This document shows positions 11,741 through 24,400 of a stretch of 64,000 nucleotides of DNA, one piece after another. Position 1 is the first letter of the stretch. Each line of letters starts with the position of its first letter. Both the position numbers and the translations under genes were made by a program. The notes beneath the pieces were generated by a model that did not search any database, had not been told where the DNA came from, and was given only the letters and a program-made list of their open reading frames with translations. The stretch comes from Cruorifilaria tuberocauda. Taxonomy: Eukaryota > Nematoda > Chromadorea > Rhabditida > Onchocercidae. The stretch spans positions 186,001 to 250,000 of the forward strand of contig JABVXU010000034.1 of NCBI GenBank assembly GCA_013365365.1. Direction: 5' to 3'.

Positions 11741-13191
11741 TCAATACCGGTGAAGTTGTAAAGTCTGTTCGCGCTTTTAAAAGTTAAAAAGTTTTGCTCT
11801 TTCATATCTTTTATGTAATTTTTTAATGATGGGCATTACTAACAGTTTTCACATTGTCATTACTGATTGCATCCAATTAAGGTTGGTCTGTTGTAACTAT
11901 ACAAATTTTCGATGTGCAACACGCTTTCTGCTCTGTTCTTTCCGATCTTTTTGTATTTTTTGTTGTTAGTTCACCATTCCCACATTTTGAAATTTCTTGA
12001 TTAGTCTGTATACATGGCCTTAACTCTTACAACTCCTTCCTGCTTTTATTCGTTATCTTGCAATCTTTCTTTCTTAGCTGTATGCTCAGGATAGCAATAT
12101 CTATCCACAATTTTTAGGATAGTGAAATAAGCATGTTCGCAACTTTATGTACTTTCGCGCTACTTTCCAGATTTCTTATCATTTTAAGATGCCACAAATT
12201 CTCTTCGGTTACGTATGAAAAAGTTTGGAACGTGATAATCAGAATTGAAAACGGGTAAATAATGTATATATTTGATCAGGAGTTAAAGTCATGTATGCAA
12301 TACGACCTTTCATCTTATCGAGCAACTGATCAGATAAGGCTGCTGCTTATTTTATTATCGTTATCCTACGTTTTAAGGAGATACGTTTGCAATTGATCCT
12401 TTTGTTAGTGTTCTTCTTCTAAAATATTGCTGGATTGAAAGGTTAAAGAAGTTGGAATGGAAATTTTGTTGTCCATCTTACAAATCCAATGTGACAATAT
12501 TGAATGATGTTGAGTTTTTAGTTGACTCTCTTTTATTTTCAATCTCTCCATTTCTAAATAAGCAATTATATATATATATATTTTGGTAGTTTTTAGTGGG
12601 CGCCAATTTATCGGACAATTAGATCGCTATAATATAAAGTTGTACAACCATAATACACAAAAATTGAATATGCCCATAATATGAATCTACAAGAAGGATA
12701 GGAATTTTCAGAATACTAAAGGAGGCTGAATCGCTGTTGGACAAGTATTTCATTTCATTATAGAGATTTCGATATAATATAAAATGTATATGTCATTCAA
12801 AAAATAGTGTTTAACTTGGAATTGACAATTACGCCAGTCTTAATAAAATGTAAGGCATGCTATGGCTACTTAGATTTTTGAAGAATTTGCAAAATGAAAA
12901 ACAACATACATCGACATTTCACCTTTTTCGGTTGTAATTTGTTGAAATGGTGACGATGAATGATGGCTGGTAATGGACTCTCTGTAGTTCATTGATGATG
13001 CTTCTGGGCTCTCTAGCAAATACAGTTACGTGAGTTTACACTACTATATCATGCTCTTATCGTTTATTTATATAAAGTTTTTCAGGTTTTTAGGTTTGAG
13101 AATGCATGTGCTGTTATTAATAGAAAAAATTCATTCAAGGAAGTCTGGAATGAGATCTCTCTTAAACTTGCCCGTTGCAATAACAGTGGTA
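11741..13191. other. 3' flank of tlk-1, no firm gene
   Basis: AT-rich sequence between tlk-1 and a small minus-strand gene. Several short open frames occur but none has supported splice sites. A competing plus-strand two-exon model overlapping its right end is discussed under rejected items. Confidence 0.4.
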
Positions 13192-13741
13192 TCAAAAGAA
13201 CCGGAAATTTTTCGCATCAGGCAAAGGTTTTTGTTTATGGAACTGAAAAACTGTACATATTACGAAGGTTTTCTCATATTCTAAAGACATTTTAAAACAT
13301 TATTCATTTTATCGTTCCTGCACTCCGATACGGAATGTTTGATTTGCGGAACTTCGAAAAATTAGTTTTTCAGGGGTGTATGGAACATAACGATCCCTAG
13401 GATAGTTGTTCGAGTACTACACTATATTTCGGAAATGTTTAAAATTTTTAAAAAAGTAATGTTGAACTAACTTCTGACTAGTTGCATTTTTTGGATTACC
13501 TACAAGTTTCCCAAACAAAATTTTCACTTCCACCTCGACATCCTCTTCTTTATTGGCATTTAACATGAGTTGCTGTGTCATATCAGCCACTAATTGTTCC
13601 ACTTTTCTGGTTATATTTTCATGCATCTATAAAGATGTTGATTCTCATCAGCTATACGTCCCAGATTTGTCGGGATACATCATATTTCACCAAACATCTT
13701 GGAAGTCCTACTTTCTGAATGCAACCTCCATACTCATGCAT
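13192..13741 (-). CDS. small predicted protein of 81 residues, function unknown
   Basis: Three minus-strand exons are proposed: 13741-13712, 13626-13500 and 13280-13192. The donors read AAA|GTAGGA and GTAG|GTAATC, the acceptors TTTATAG and CTTTAG, and all phases agree. The middle exon encodes an amphipathic, probably helical stretch (KVEQLVADMTQQLMLNANKE) followed by an acidic EEDVEVEVK segment. The last exon ends in KPLPDAKNFRFF and a TGA. No family was recognised. The gene would follow VPS33 on the same strand, 427 bases after its stop, a spacing compatible with a nematode operon. Support rests only on coding character and matched splice phases. Confidence 0.42.
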
Positions 13742-14168
13742 CTTTTCAGCAAATGAAGTTTTTTAGAGAATAGTAACTGTTTTTTTTCGGTTTGCCAGTA
13801 AATAACACTATGTAAATTTTCATCATGCGCCGCTATTTCCACCTTAAAATAAGCCGCGATTGTTGCGTGTTAATAGTTTGTGGCTTCAATTTTAAATGTT
13901 TTTGGGATTAACTTTATCGTTTGGAAATAAAATGTTCAAGATGTATTTAAGAAATATCTTTACTTTATTGGTTTATATTTTTTCCGATTTTCCTTTACAA
14001 CCTTCATATCGAAACGGATAAAATCTAATCAATTTTTTTTGCTATAAATATTCAAAATCCATTCAACTGATATTGAATTTTTATTTCTAGTTCGAGAAAA
14101 TTCATACATCTTTTACTTCTCGGAGGAAAAGACAATGTATTTACAAAAAGACTTCTTACAATAAACAG
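13742..14168. other. spacer between VPS33 and the small minus-strand gene
   Basis: AT-rich, with T-rich and A-rich runs, and probably the 3' untranslated region of VPS33 on the minus strand. No exon was recognised. Confidence 0.4.
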
Positions 14169-17100
14169 TTAACTATTTTGTATCAAACTAATCAGTTTGT
14201 TACCCGTCATTATCGCACTTGAAACAATTAGCAATTTATTTGTAAGATGCGTTTTTCTGAAGCATGCCAGCTCGGCTTGTGTGATACCACCAATAATGAA
14301 TATGATGGAATAAGTGCGATCACCAGTTGTCGGCCGACCATCACTCAAAATTGTCGTCCAGTCTCGCCAATTACTTCGTATGCCTGTTTCGATATACCGA
14401 ACAATTAAGGGTATATAACCACTGTAAGGATACGCTGTCGTTCCAAGTGCCTTAATCAGTACAAGTGAGTGAATACAAAATCAATTTTATCTTCACTTTC
14501 GGAGCAAAAGATGGAATTTTCGAAAGGCATTACCATAAAAAACATTAAGGCAGGTTAAGTTAAATTAGTCGATTAACTACAGTAGATATGTATGGACCTG
14601 CATGAGTAGTAAACCCGCGTTTCTTGTTGCGAAAGTGTCTTATTTAATTTTTCATCAGCTTCGCAGCTTGAAATATCAAATTGTAACTCGAAACGTTTTG
14701 TTTTTTTTTTTGAAAACTTTCATTAGAAAAAATCCTCTCATTCCAGACTTCATATTAGCAACTTACACCATGCTGTTCGTCAACAAAGCATGACATTCGA
14801 TGGCATGATGTCTGAAAATCGAATGGAGCGTATTCGCACTGAAAATTGCATAATTTCATTACTGGTATATTAAGTGCACGCTACACTTGAACTATACGTT
14901 TCCTCGATTTTATTTGGTTTGAAGTACTCACTTTTATCTTGCCATTTTTTTCCCATAAAAGTCCCATTATTTGCAATTTTATCCACAGTGATATATAATA
15001 TCCACCATAGCTCTAAATAAACATATTTCATAACATTTTGCCAGCATCAAAATATTATGGATTTAAAATTATGAAATTTGATATGAAACTGGGACTTGTT
15101 CAACAACAAACGATATATGTACGATATACATATGAAATACCTGAATGAAAAGTCGCTCATATGTACTAAAAGTAGCATTCTTGAAACCGCCAACAACCAT
15201 ACACTGAAGTACGATGAAGCGCAAAACAATTACAGGATTATATGCCTCCAGAATAAGATCCTCAACCTGCGGAATAACTCGGTCACCATATTCTCCTTGT
15301 ACAATATCTAGAATAATTTCAATAGTTCCGAAATCCTAAGACAAAAAAATATATTTTCAATATCATACACAAAAATGTAATATATTTTGAAGAAGTTTCG
15401 GAAATATTCGCAAAAATTATATCCAAATTGCACAGTTGACGAATGGGAATCCAACTTATTACCAATCGCTAACTTTGGAAAGGTGCAATATCGTAAATCA
15501 TCGCGGATAAAGCTCATAAGACGTTCGGCAATCAGTGTATGAGTATCAGCATGTTTCTCACTTCCTTGCATGTCGAGCAATCTGCGAACAAAAACTTTGC
15601 TTTCTGCTAGCGAATCACTTGGTGGATTTTCTTTTAATCTCTACAAATGTTGTGATGAGGACAAAAGATATGATGATTAAATAGCCGACATAAAGATTAA
15701 ACATGATACTTGCAATAATGTTTACATAAATATGAAGAAGTACGTAAGAAACGAAGTTGGTTAACATATAAAAACAGCGTCGATGAATATAAGGTATTAT
15801 GATTATAATAAATAAAACGTACTGCCCTCTCATCGCGAAGCATCCCAAGCGTTTCTGCTATTTGTTTTCCAACATCTTTAATATGAAGATCCCGAATCAT
15901 TTTGAAAACTGGGTCGTGTAAGGGTATTTCACCGGTAACATCTGCTGAATCATTTGCGTCTCTCACTTTTGATGTCTTAATGTTGCCTTAATAGTATATA
16001 TATATATATACTTTTAGCGTTCGATAAGCAAGAAGTTTATGATACGTACCTTTGATTAAAAATAATAAAACAAGCCTATTTCTATTTTTTGGAAGTTTCT
16101 TTCAAAATTTAATTCCAAGCTAATCATAGTACTATAATATATACCAAGTGCCTTAGGTTTCTCCAAAGAGATTCCTGACTACTTTGTAAACAAAATATCG
16201 ATTTGCATGTCTTTAAATCTCGAGTTTCGTATTCGAATTTCGAATTTCGATCAGAAGCTACGAATGTGGTATTTTTTTAACAAACATATGAAGAAGTAAT
16301 AATACATGATGAAATAACAAGAAAAGAGGATTGTCTTCTTGTAGCTTTCAAGATTATTAAATAAGATTAAACATAAACTGAGTCGAAAGATTTATAATTG
16401 TTACTCCATTATTATTATCAGACATTCACTAATATGTTTATAAAAGAGATATGACGAATTTGAACTTAAGAGATCAGCGCAAGAATGCATAAATACAAAA
16501 CATGAGACCTGTAGCACCTATGTCAAATATTTCATCGACTAAACCAGCATATGTTAACTGTATCAGTAGAGGTGTCAAAGGATCGATCCATCTGTCTATT
16601 AGGATAATATCCGATATGTGAAAATCATTATGGTCTGACTTGATTTCCACTTCATCCTAAAATAGTTCATTCAACAATAAATTAAAACAATCTTCAAAAC
16701 AAAGTGGCATTAATCAATAAGTCAAATAAAAAATATAATTCAAAACAGAAAATCATGATTATTCTGAACTCTACAAATATCAAACAAGAAAGTAATTACA
16801 CACTTGAGTTCTCATTTTCTTTACAATTTCAACCACTTGAGCCGCCCACTTTCCCTTGCATCTTAAGTTAGGTAAACAACCCACTATAAGTTCGAGCTGT
16901 CGTACAGCTGAAGCGCACTTCTGTAATTCGGTCCAGTCCTGGAATTCATTGAATAGTATATTTTAGGTGGCTGGTAATGCTAGTATCAAGAAGAAAGAAA
17001 AAAACAGTAAATATGAATTTATATTGAGTTAAATATTTCTTACGTTATCTAGCAGAAGCTTCGAAGGTAAATTATCCATAAGAAGAGTAAGAAAATCACT

Positions 17101-18195
17101 GTAAAGCGGGAAAAGTCTTAACGGTAATGATTCAAGTGTTTTCAAAATTGAGCTTGCTTCTCGACTCTGCTTTAATGTATCTCGAATCATAAATGAGGCT
17201 TCTGGGACTATCAAAGCGTGGTGCTGGCGGTTATCCTTAAAAATATTTCTTTCCTACGAAAGAAAGTTAACATATTGATCACAAATAAATTCGAAATTAT
17301 TAAATATTCAGTGAATAATAATATACATCTTATTTAACTAACGAAGAAGAAAACATCTATATCGCATTGCTCGTAAGATAAAGTTGACGATGAATACGAA
17401 GGTGGTAGAATTGCTTTTTTAGAAAAATAAATTCGTAATCATCGATATCAAGCCATTAGAAAACAAAAGAAAAGGATACACGTATTATTCCTAAATTTTT
17501 ATTCCTATAAATTTATGAATAAGCACGATAAAATGTTACATTAATAGATCGAGCATGTTTAAGGCATGTGATCAGCTTATTGATTACTGATATATTAGAT
17601 GTCGATAGGATATATACGACATGATTATGCTCTGTTTGCGGTACTCCTGGCGGAAGGTCTAACTGCAGCATTGATACAACTTTGTGCTGCTTTAACTGCT
17701 CTGTTGTTGTCACCTATAACTGGAAATTAGATAAAATCAAACCAAGAGAATTTATTTTACCATACATTTTGAACAGAAAAAGAACCTAGAAATAAATTTG
17801 ATACTAAGTCTGTTCTTCATAATAGTAAATCAGACATTGCAAGTAGTCAACAGATACTGACTAACTTCTGATTCTGGTTTGAGACTATTTTTAAATCATT
17901 TCACATGCTGTAACAATAATGACGATGAAAATTGATATAAATCAGAAACTCCAAAACTGCAAAGAAAAGGCAGAAATTTAAACTATGGGAAGTTATATGA
18001 TTCGTAAACTTATAGAAGAAAGAGATATAAAATAATAGAATACTTTCGAACAACACTAACCAAATTAAATTGTTTGATAAGGGAAGGATCCCATGTGATT
18101 ATTTTGGGACCATTGATCGCATCCAGTGCATCATACAAAATCCTTGCATTGACCTCAGACAGCATATCAATAATGCTTTCGCTTTTAATATCCAT
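14169..18195 (-). CDS. vps-33.1: VPS33-type Sec1/Munc18 protein of the HOPS/CORVET tether
   Basis: Minus-strand exons: 18195-18061, 17713-17540, 17253-17044, 16938-16804, 16656-16509, 15986-15823, 15640 to about 15463 or 15433, 15335-15141, 15012-14932, 14450-14169; about 570 residues. VPS33 is the Sec1/Munc18 subunit that guides SNARE assembly in late endosome and lysosome fusion. Family landmarks seen are WDPSLIKQF near the start, the block ILIDRWIDPLTPLL followed by QLTYAGLVDEIF, SYGGYY-LQIMGLL, YPYSGYIPL, and IIFIIGGITQAELA near the C-terminus. The LTPL/LTY block is closer to the VPS33A branch than VPS33B, hence the symbol. Two places are unsettled. The exon starting at 15640 has its best donor in phase 1, while the next exon needs phase 0. 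Also, about 25 residues expected between the last two exons were not found. It is divergent from NFX1, whose start lies 3.2 kb away. Confidence 0.88.
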
Positions 18196-21100
18196 GTCAG
18201 AATTTAACCTTCAATTTATATAGTCTATTCATCGTTTTATTCCTGTTTCTATCTGTATATACATCTGTTCACTTCTCCATCTTACTCCATCCATTACTAA
18301 GACTTTCATCTAGCTAAGCGTTACATAAATTGGCGTTACTTTAAGCGTGATGGATCGGATTAACTGCCTAGCTAAATGAGCTTACCACTGATCAACAGCC
18401 ATTCCGCTTTCCTGTTATCAGTTTGTCTTTCCCACTGATAATGACTACTCCATAAAGAAAACATCTGAATACCTACTAAATTTGAGCTTACCGCACCAAT
18501 CTCAACTTCTCATTTCTCTCGCTCTCATATTATCATGACACTCTCCATTATTTGAACAAATATCTCTAATTCTCTTCCAAACCATCCTATTCTCTTTCTT
18601 AAGTTTCTGTTCCCCAATTTCCCTTCGCAGGTGACAACTCTTACCTTGCTGCTACATAAATCCAGATGAGGAGCATATAAACCGTTCTAAATCGTAACAT
18701 AACATCCAGCCAATTTATATCTAATGAAATATTGGTGAACAACTTATGTATTTCTCTCGATCGTTCATATCAATATCAGATCAGTGAGTGGTTTCAATGA
18801 AATGATCTTCACGTGGGTGATTTCAATGAACTGATCTCCATGGGAAGCTGTTTGGAAATGATTAAATCCGATGACTTGATAGCAGTTTTAGATAGCTGTC
18901 AATAAGTCGGAACTAATTTTCAAATGGAAGAGATGCCAGGATAGTTGAAAGTAATCGGAAAGAATATTGTTGAAGTGAGGAACGTTTAAATTTTCTAAAA
19001 AATAAAAACATAAGAACACAATTAAGAAGCCTCAGATTTCTTTAAGTGATTATGCGATAATTATGCTGATAAAAATTTGTAACATCGTTGTTATTAAATG
19101 ATTATGTTAGTGATAAGGCAATAAGTAAGTTTGCCTGATAAGCATAGCTGCCGTGAGATTCAAGATGGGACAATACTTAGGTAGAGCAAGAAAAATTATA
19201 TTATGGAATAATGGTAACAAGTATTTTATACTACTTTTCATTTACTGTCTTTTTTAGTTTGGAGATTATTCCAAGATTTTTTTTGAATTTTCATACTGTC
19301 ATTTGCTAGTTTCTTCAAGTTTATTCTACTTATAAAGAACTTAACTTCCTAGCACATTTATGACATTTCCAATACCGTGATATTAGCATTAGAATTTCGT
19401 CATATCGATTAGATGTTCTGTCCATCTAACTTCAACATTTGTAATAAGAGTGATGGAATAGAAAAGAACTTCAGTTTCTCACCCAAATATATGCAAATCC
19501 AAGACGCTATTTTTAGGTGAAAAAATCAATACCTTGCGATCATGCCATTGCTCGATAAAGTTCCGACATCGTACTAACTGAATACAGTTATCTCATTACT
19601 TGAATAGAGACGCTTAAAATGATAAAAATTGTTTAGAAATCTTCAATTAAAATAATTATATCACCAGGTTAACGAACCCAGCCACAAATATCTACCCATT
19701 CTTTTAACGGAGAATTTGTGACTTTTCTAATTGAAATGTTCATTGAAATTAACTGCTCACTAATCATTTGTTTTGTCAGACTTGCTAACTTCTATTACGC
19801 TACCGTTATTAAAAGTTCTATGATTTTAGTTTTGAGCTGGTATTTAAATCTCTTAAAATCATTATGAACCCGATTTGGCAACAAAACGAAATACCACAAA
19901 GTATATTTTTTATCTCAAACAATTATAATATATCAGTAGAAAATATGTTTACTTCGAAATGTTGCAGCAATCTTCTCTAAAATTAAAGAACACACAAGAT
20001 GGAGTAATATAATAGTACAGTGGAGAAGTATATTAGAACGGAGAACTAGGAATAAAAAAAGTTTAAATAGATACTGAATAAATTGGAAGAATGTCAGTCA
20101 AAAAATCAGAAAGAAGAAAACCAGATACAGTTAGATAAAAATCATTAACAATAGCAATCCTTTTTTTCTATCTTCCTTTAGGCATGGCTACTTCTTAAGT
20201 ATTATAACTAATATAATTTCACCTTTAGTCAATCTGAGTTACCTAGTTACCTATGTTTAACGTTTGAAAGATAATGCAATATCGTGAAGTTAATACGTGA
20301 TATGTCAAGAGGATATTAATGAATGAAGTCATAGAATTCGGCCGGATTTGATTAAACAACTGTATTTGAGCAAAACAGATTAAACAACTGATGAAAGATG
20401 GCATTCAGTAAGTCCTTTTCGGTTAAAAGAGGAGGAAATCAATGTTCCCATCAAATTGTAACGAAATGTCCAACAAATCTTAACAATAAAGGCCAAAATC
20501 ACATACATTTTAAATACCGGTTCTTTCCTTATTTCCCACAAAGTAAAAGACGGCTTCGGCTTCTGGTAGAAGTGAACATAAGAGTAAGGTTAAATTTGTG
20601 GTTTATAATCGTGAGGGGTGCGCATACAGCCACATGAAACTTTCCTAGCGGTTCACGTCATCAATGATTTCCATCTTTTTTTTCTGTTGGATTTCTTTCA
20701 TTCTCATATACGTCATTTGTCATACGTCGCTGAGATAATTGTTTAGAATTTACATTATTCTCTGTGCATCACATATATCGTGTCGTACAGCCCAAATCCG
20801 CACCTATATTTTGTAGTTTCTACATCTTCCAACAGTTTTAGCAGTTAAGCAAGTAAATAAAGTTATAGAGCTAACACTTGATCATAAATCGCTTGATATT
20901 GGTGATAGTTGGTAATTATAACATTCAATGATAACTGTTAGTTATATTAATGACAACTAAATTCTATAGTATTCTCGGTGGCTTATTAGTCCTTTATTTC
21001 TCCTACACTTTTTCGAACAATACAGCAGCGATGAAGTGAGTAATAGTGCTAAGCTTAATTCATTAAATGAATGAATAAGTTCCCATCTTCTTAATTTCTT

Positions 21101-21423
21101 CTTACCTATGGTTCAGCGAAATAGCCATCGTTATATGTCTTTCAAAATAACAAACTTTGTGTTTCGATCGACATGATATTTTGGATTTTCCATTGAACTT
21201 GGAATGATAGTGATTAAATAGAAATGGAACTTAAAGTAAGACGGAATAGATGTTTAGCTGTTACGGCTTCCACCCAATTTAAAATAATATAATAAGGTGT
21301 TTCGTTGTATCGCATTCATATAACTTATAAGGAATGTTTACTTTGAACATCCTATAAAAATTCATTTCAAGACTGATCCAAGTAACAATTAAAACCATAA
21401 ATTCACCATATTACTCTGAAAAT
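18196..21423. other. 3.2 kb spacer between divergent VPS33 and NFX1 genes
   Basis: No exon, RNA gene or transposon could be supported on either strand. The stretch presumably carries the promoters of both flanking genes. It contains an imperfect tandem duplication near 18783-18841 and many AT-rich runs. The open frame at 20398-20637 has no splice or family support. Confidence 0.45.
18783..18841. repeat. imperfect tandem duplication
   Basis: Two neighbouring copies of a unit of roughly 31 bases share GATTTCAATGAA..TGATCT with a few changes (GTGGTTTCAATGAAATGATC, then GTGATTTCAATGAACTGATC). It is a minor local duplication in a non-coding region. Confidence 0.6.
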
Positions 21424-24400
21424 ATGCAAAAACATACATTTAAAGCATTTGACACTATTACTGGCAATAATTGTGCTAATAATGGACAAACAACTGCAGC
21501 ACCATTTCGCATGGGACAAAATTGGCAACGTTTTAGTGGAAGTGGGTATGTTATATAACTATTTACAACTTGAAGCCATTCAAATTCAGATTAAGAGACT
21601 TCTGCAAGATAATGTTCGTGCGTATTACATATACCAAACGGATTGTCATTTTTCACAGGAGAGCTTATCCTAATAGCCAACAAATAAAAAGTAGGATGGA
21701 AAAGCTATTACTGGTTTAATTTATTATTTCTAGGTAGGTGGAATCACTGCGGATATAGCCTTTAATGAATCATCATTTCTCAACATATCAGTTTGATAAT
21801 CACCCACCAGGCTCTTATGACAATGGTAACTTCTTACGCGACTATTTTCACTTAGTTTCATTTTAGCTTTTCTTATTTTCACAGCTCTTTTACATTCTAC
21901 TAATTGATGCATGTAATGTATTAATGATCAAGAAATTATTTGTAGCATCTCCTTTAACGTTAAATGACAGTGGTTCTATTCATCCATCATCATCATCCTC
22001 CTCAGCACGTTCTACGTTAGTTCCAATGCGACTTTTGTTTTGTGCATAATATTTCCTGCTTCTGAAAGGTATAATTCAAATAATAATGATACGCATTTGC
22101 TTTTATTAGCATTAATAAATTTCAAATATTTGGATTTTTAATATCAATTTTATAGAAGAGATGAAAAATCGCATAAAACAGAACAGAACGACGTCAAGAA
22201 ACACGGCATAACTATCAGAAACTTCCATCTGAGCAATTATCCCAACTAAGTTTAGGTAAATATTTTTACCTTGGCTCACTTATTACAGAATAAAGGAAGT
22301 TGAAAATAAGTTTTTTGTACTAACCATTAATACAGTGAGAGAATATGATTAGGAAAAGTGAAGATTATTTTATTTCCTTCAACAGAATTCTACTAATGTT
22401 TCACACGTGAATGTTATTGTACATTTACTTCCTAGAGTAATAGTTTAATGGCATTAGAACTAATTAATTAATTAATTAATTAATTAATTAAGCTTTTTTA
22501 TCATCTGGTCACTCGAAATGATGCAAATTTTATGGTTCTTCCACTGCTAGTGAATTCAACTTATGTTTTGCAAATGCAACTGGTATTTCCGAACAATAAT
22601 AATGAGTAAATATTACAAAAAAAATCGAGATTTTAATAGATAAATTTTAGTAAGTGACATAACTGATATCCAAGAAGGCTATGGCTATGTTAATGGAGAG
22701 CGATCGTGATCAAACCAAATTAATTGTAGCAGTAAATGGTTGTCAACCCTTTAGAGGTTTGTACATATCCTGTTATCATCTATCTTTGCCTGAGTATTTA
22801 CTGTTTCTGTTGTGACAAAACGTGGTTTCGCAATTTTCAAGAAAAAAGATTTTTGGAGGCATCAATAATTCAGAAATTTCCAACATCAAGAATAATTATT
22901 AAAAATAAGTCGTGCAGTTAAATGAAGATGGGAAATGTTTTATTCTTAATCCGATCCGTAAATCTTTTTGTATCTGATGGCGAATTTAAGTTTAAGGATG
23001 AATGACCGGAAATGAATGACGGAAAGTATGGTTTTTGTATTTTTGGTCTGGCATACATATAAAGACAGCACCCAACCTCTTTAACGTAAAATTAACGAAT
23101 TTTCTGAAACTTATATCAAACTGCTTTTGTTTTTCTTTCTATAAAATATGGATCAGATTTTTGCTGCTTTTATTAATTGTATACTTTATATCTCAATAAA
23201 AAAAGCGCCTTAAAATTGTCTTAGAATTAGGTAAGAGCAGTATTTGAGACTGATGAATATAATGCTTAGTTCTGCTTTTAGATGATCGTAATTCAAAGGC
23301 ACCGATTTCTGTAAACGAAATTTTTAAAAATGATAGGGAAATGACTCCTCGTAAACATGACTCATTGCAAACATTATGTGGTCAGTTACTCTCTAAAATA
23401 TATGTTTAATGCAAGGAAATATAGTATTTCTCATATTCGTTAGAAGGCATATTCGGATAATTAGAGTCTTTATTTTGAATTCAAAAGTCATATTATGATT
23501 TCATGAAATGGCAGGAAAGAGTAATGTTTAATTTTTTGAACTATAAGTGAAACACTATTTCCATCTATCGTAATAAAATACTGAATCGTTAGAAATTACA
23601 AAAAATTCATTTTCATACAGCATAGAATTGTATGAAATTTCGCCTGAAATTTGTATCAGTCAGTTCCCCCAAATTTTTAGAGAGACTGAAAAAGCAGTTA
23701 GAGGAAGAAAGCTATGAATGCATAATTTGCTGCCAAGTTGTTCGTGCTAATGAGGTGATTCGTTTGTTTCTGTACTTTAATTGCAGATTATAAAAGTTTC
23801 ATTCGTGTTATTGTTAAAGCAAGATGTGGATAACTCAATAGACTTAGTTTTCTTTATACTGAAGTAATATCATAGGTCTAGGACAGTTCTAGCTTTATTT
23901 ATTAGTGGTTTGTTTTACACTTTTACTAACAATGCCTATCAGTGGCTATAGCGAGCAGTAATCTATTGATCGAAAATCTCTCTTTCCTATTATAAGCTCA
24001 TAGGAAATGATTTTTGCTGAAATAATTTACATCTTGTCATTATAACCGCTATTATATCTTATGTAATGGAGAACCATTTGTGAGTAGCGTTTATTTCACA
24101 TTTTTCCTTATAAAATTCTCATAAAGAATTATCGGATATATAAATATAATGATCTATTTGATTTAATCGAAAAAATCACGAGTAGTTTCAGTGGATTTGG
24201 ACTTGTAAAAAGTGCTATCACATGTTTTACATTAATCGTGCGAATTCATATGGTTGCGTTACACAATGGGCGGCCAAGAGTTTCAAAACAGATGTCGGTT
24301 GGCGATGTCCAAGTTGTCAGAATGTTACTTTTGAACTTCCTAGACAGTATCGATGCTTTTGTACCAAAAACTTGAATCCTCCAACCCAAAGGTATCAGAA

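Noticed and set aside
12995..13295. Plus-strand two-exon model (12995-13029 joined to 13094-13295) giving a 78-residue protein
   Set aside because: Frame and splice sites are possible, but it overlaps the minus-strand 81-residue model, has an unusually short 64-base intron and shows no family likeness. Only one of the two is likely to be real, and the minus-strand model has better phase agreement.
20398..20637. 79-residue open frame in the VPS33-NFX1 spacer
   Set aside because: Isolated, basic, with no splice sites that connect to any exon and no family likeness.
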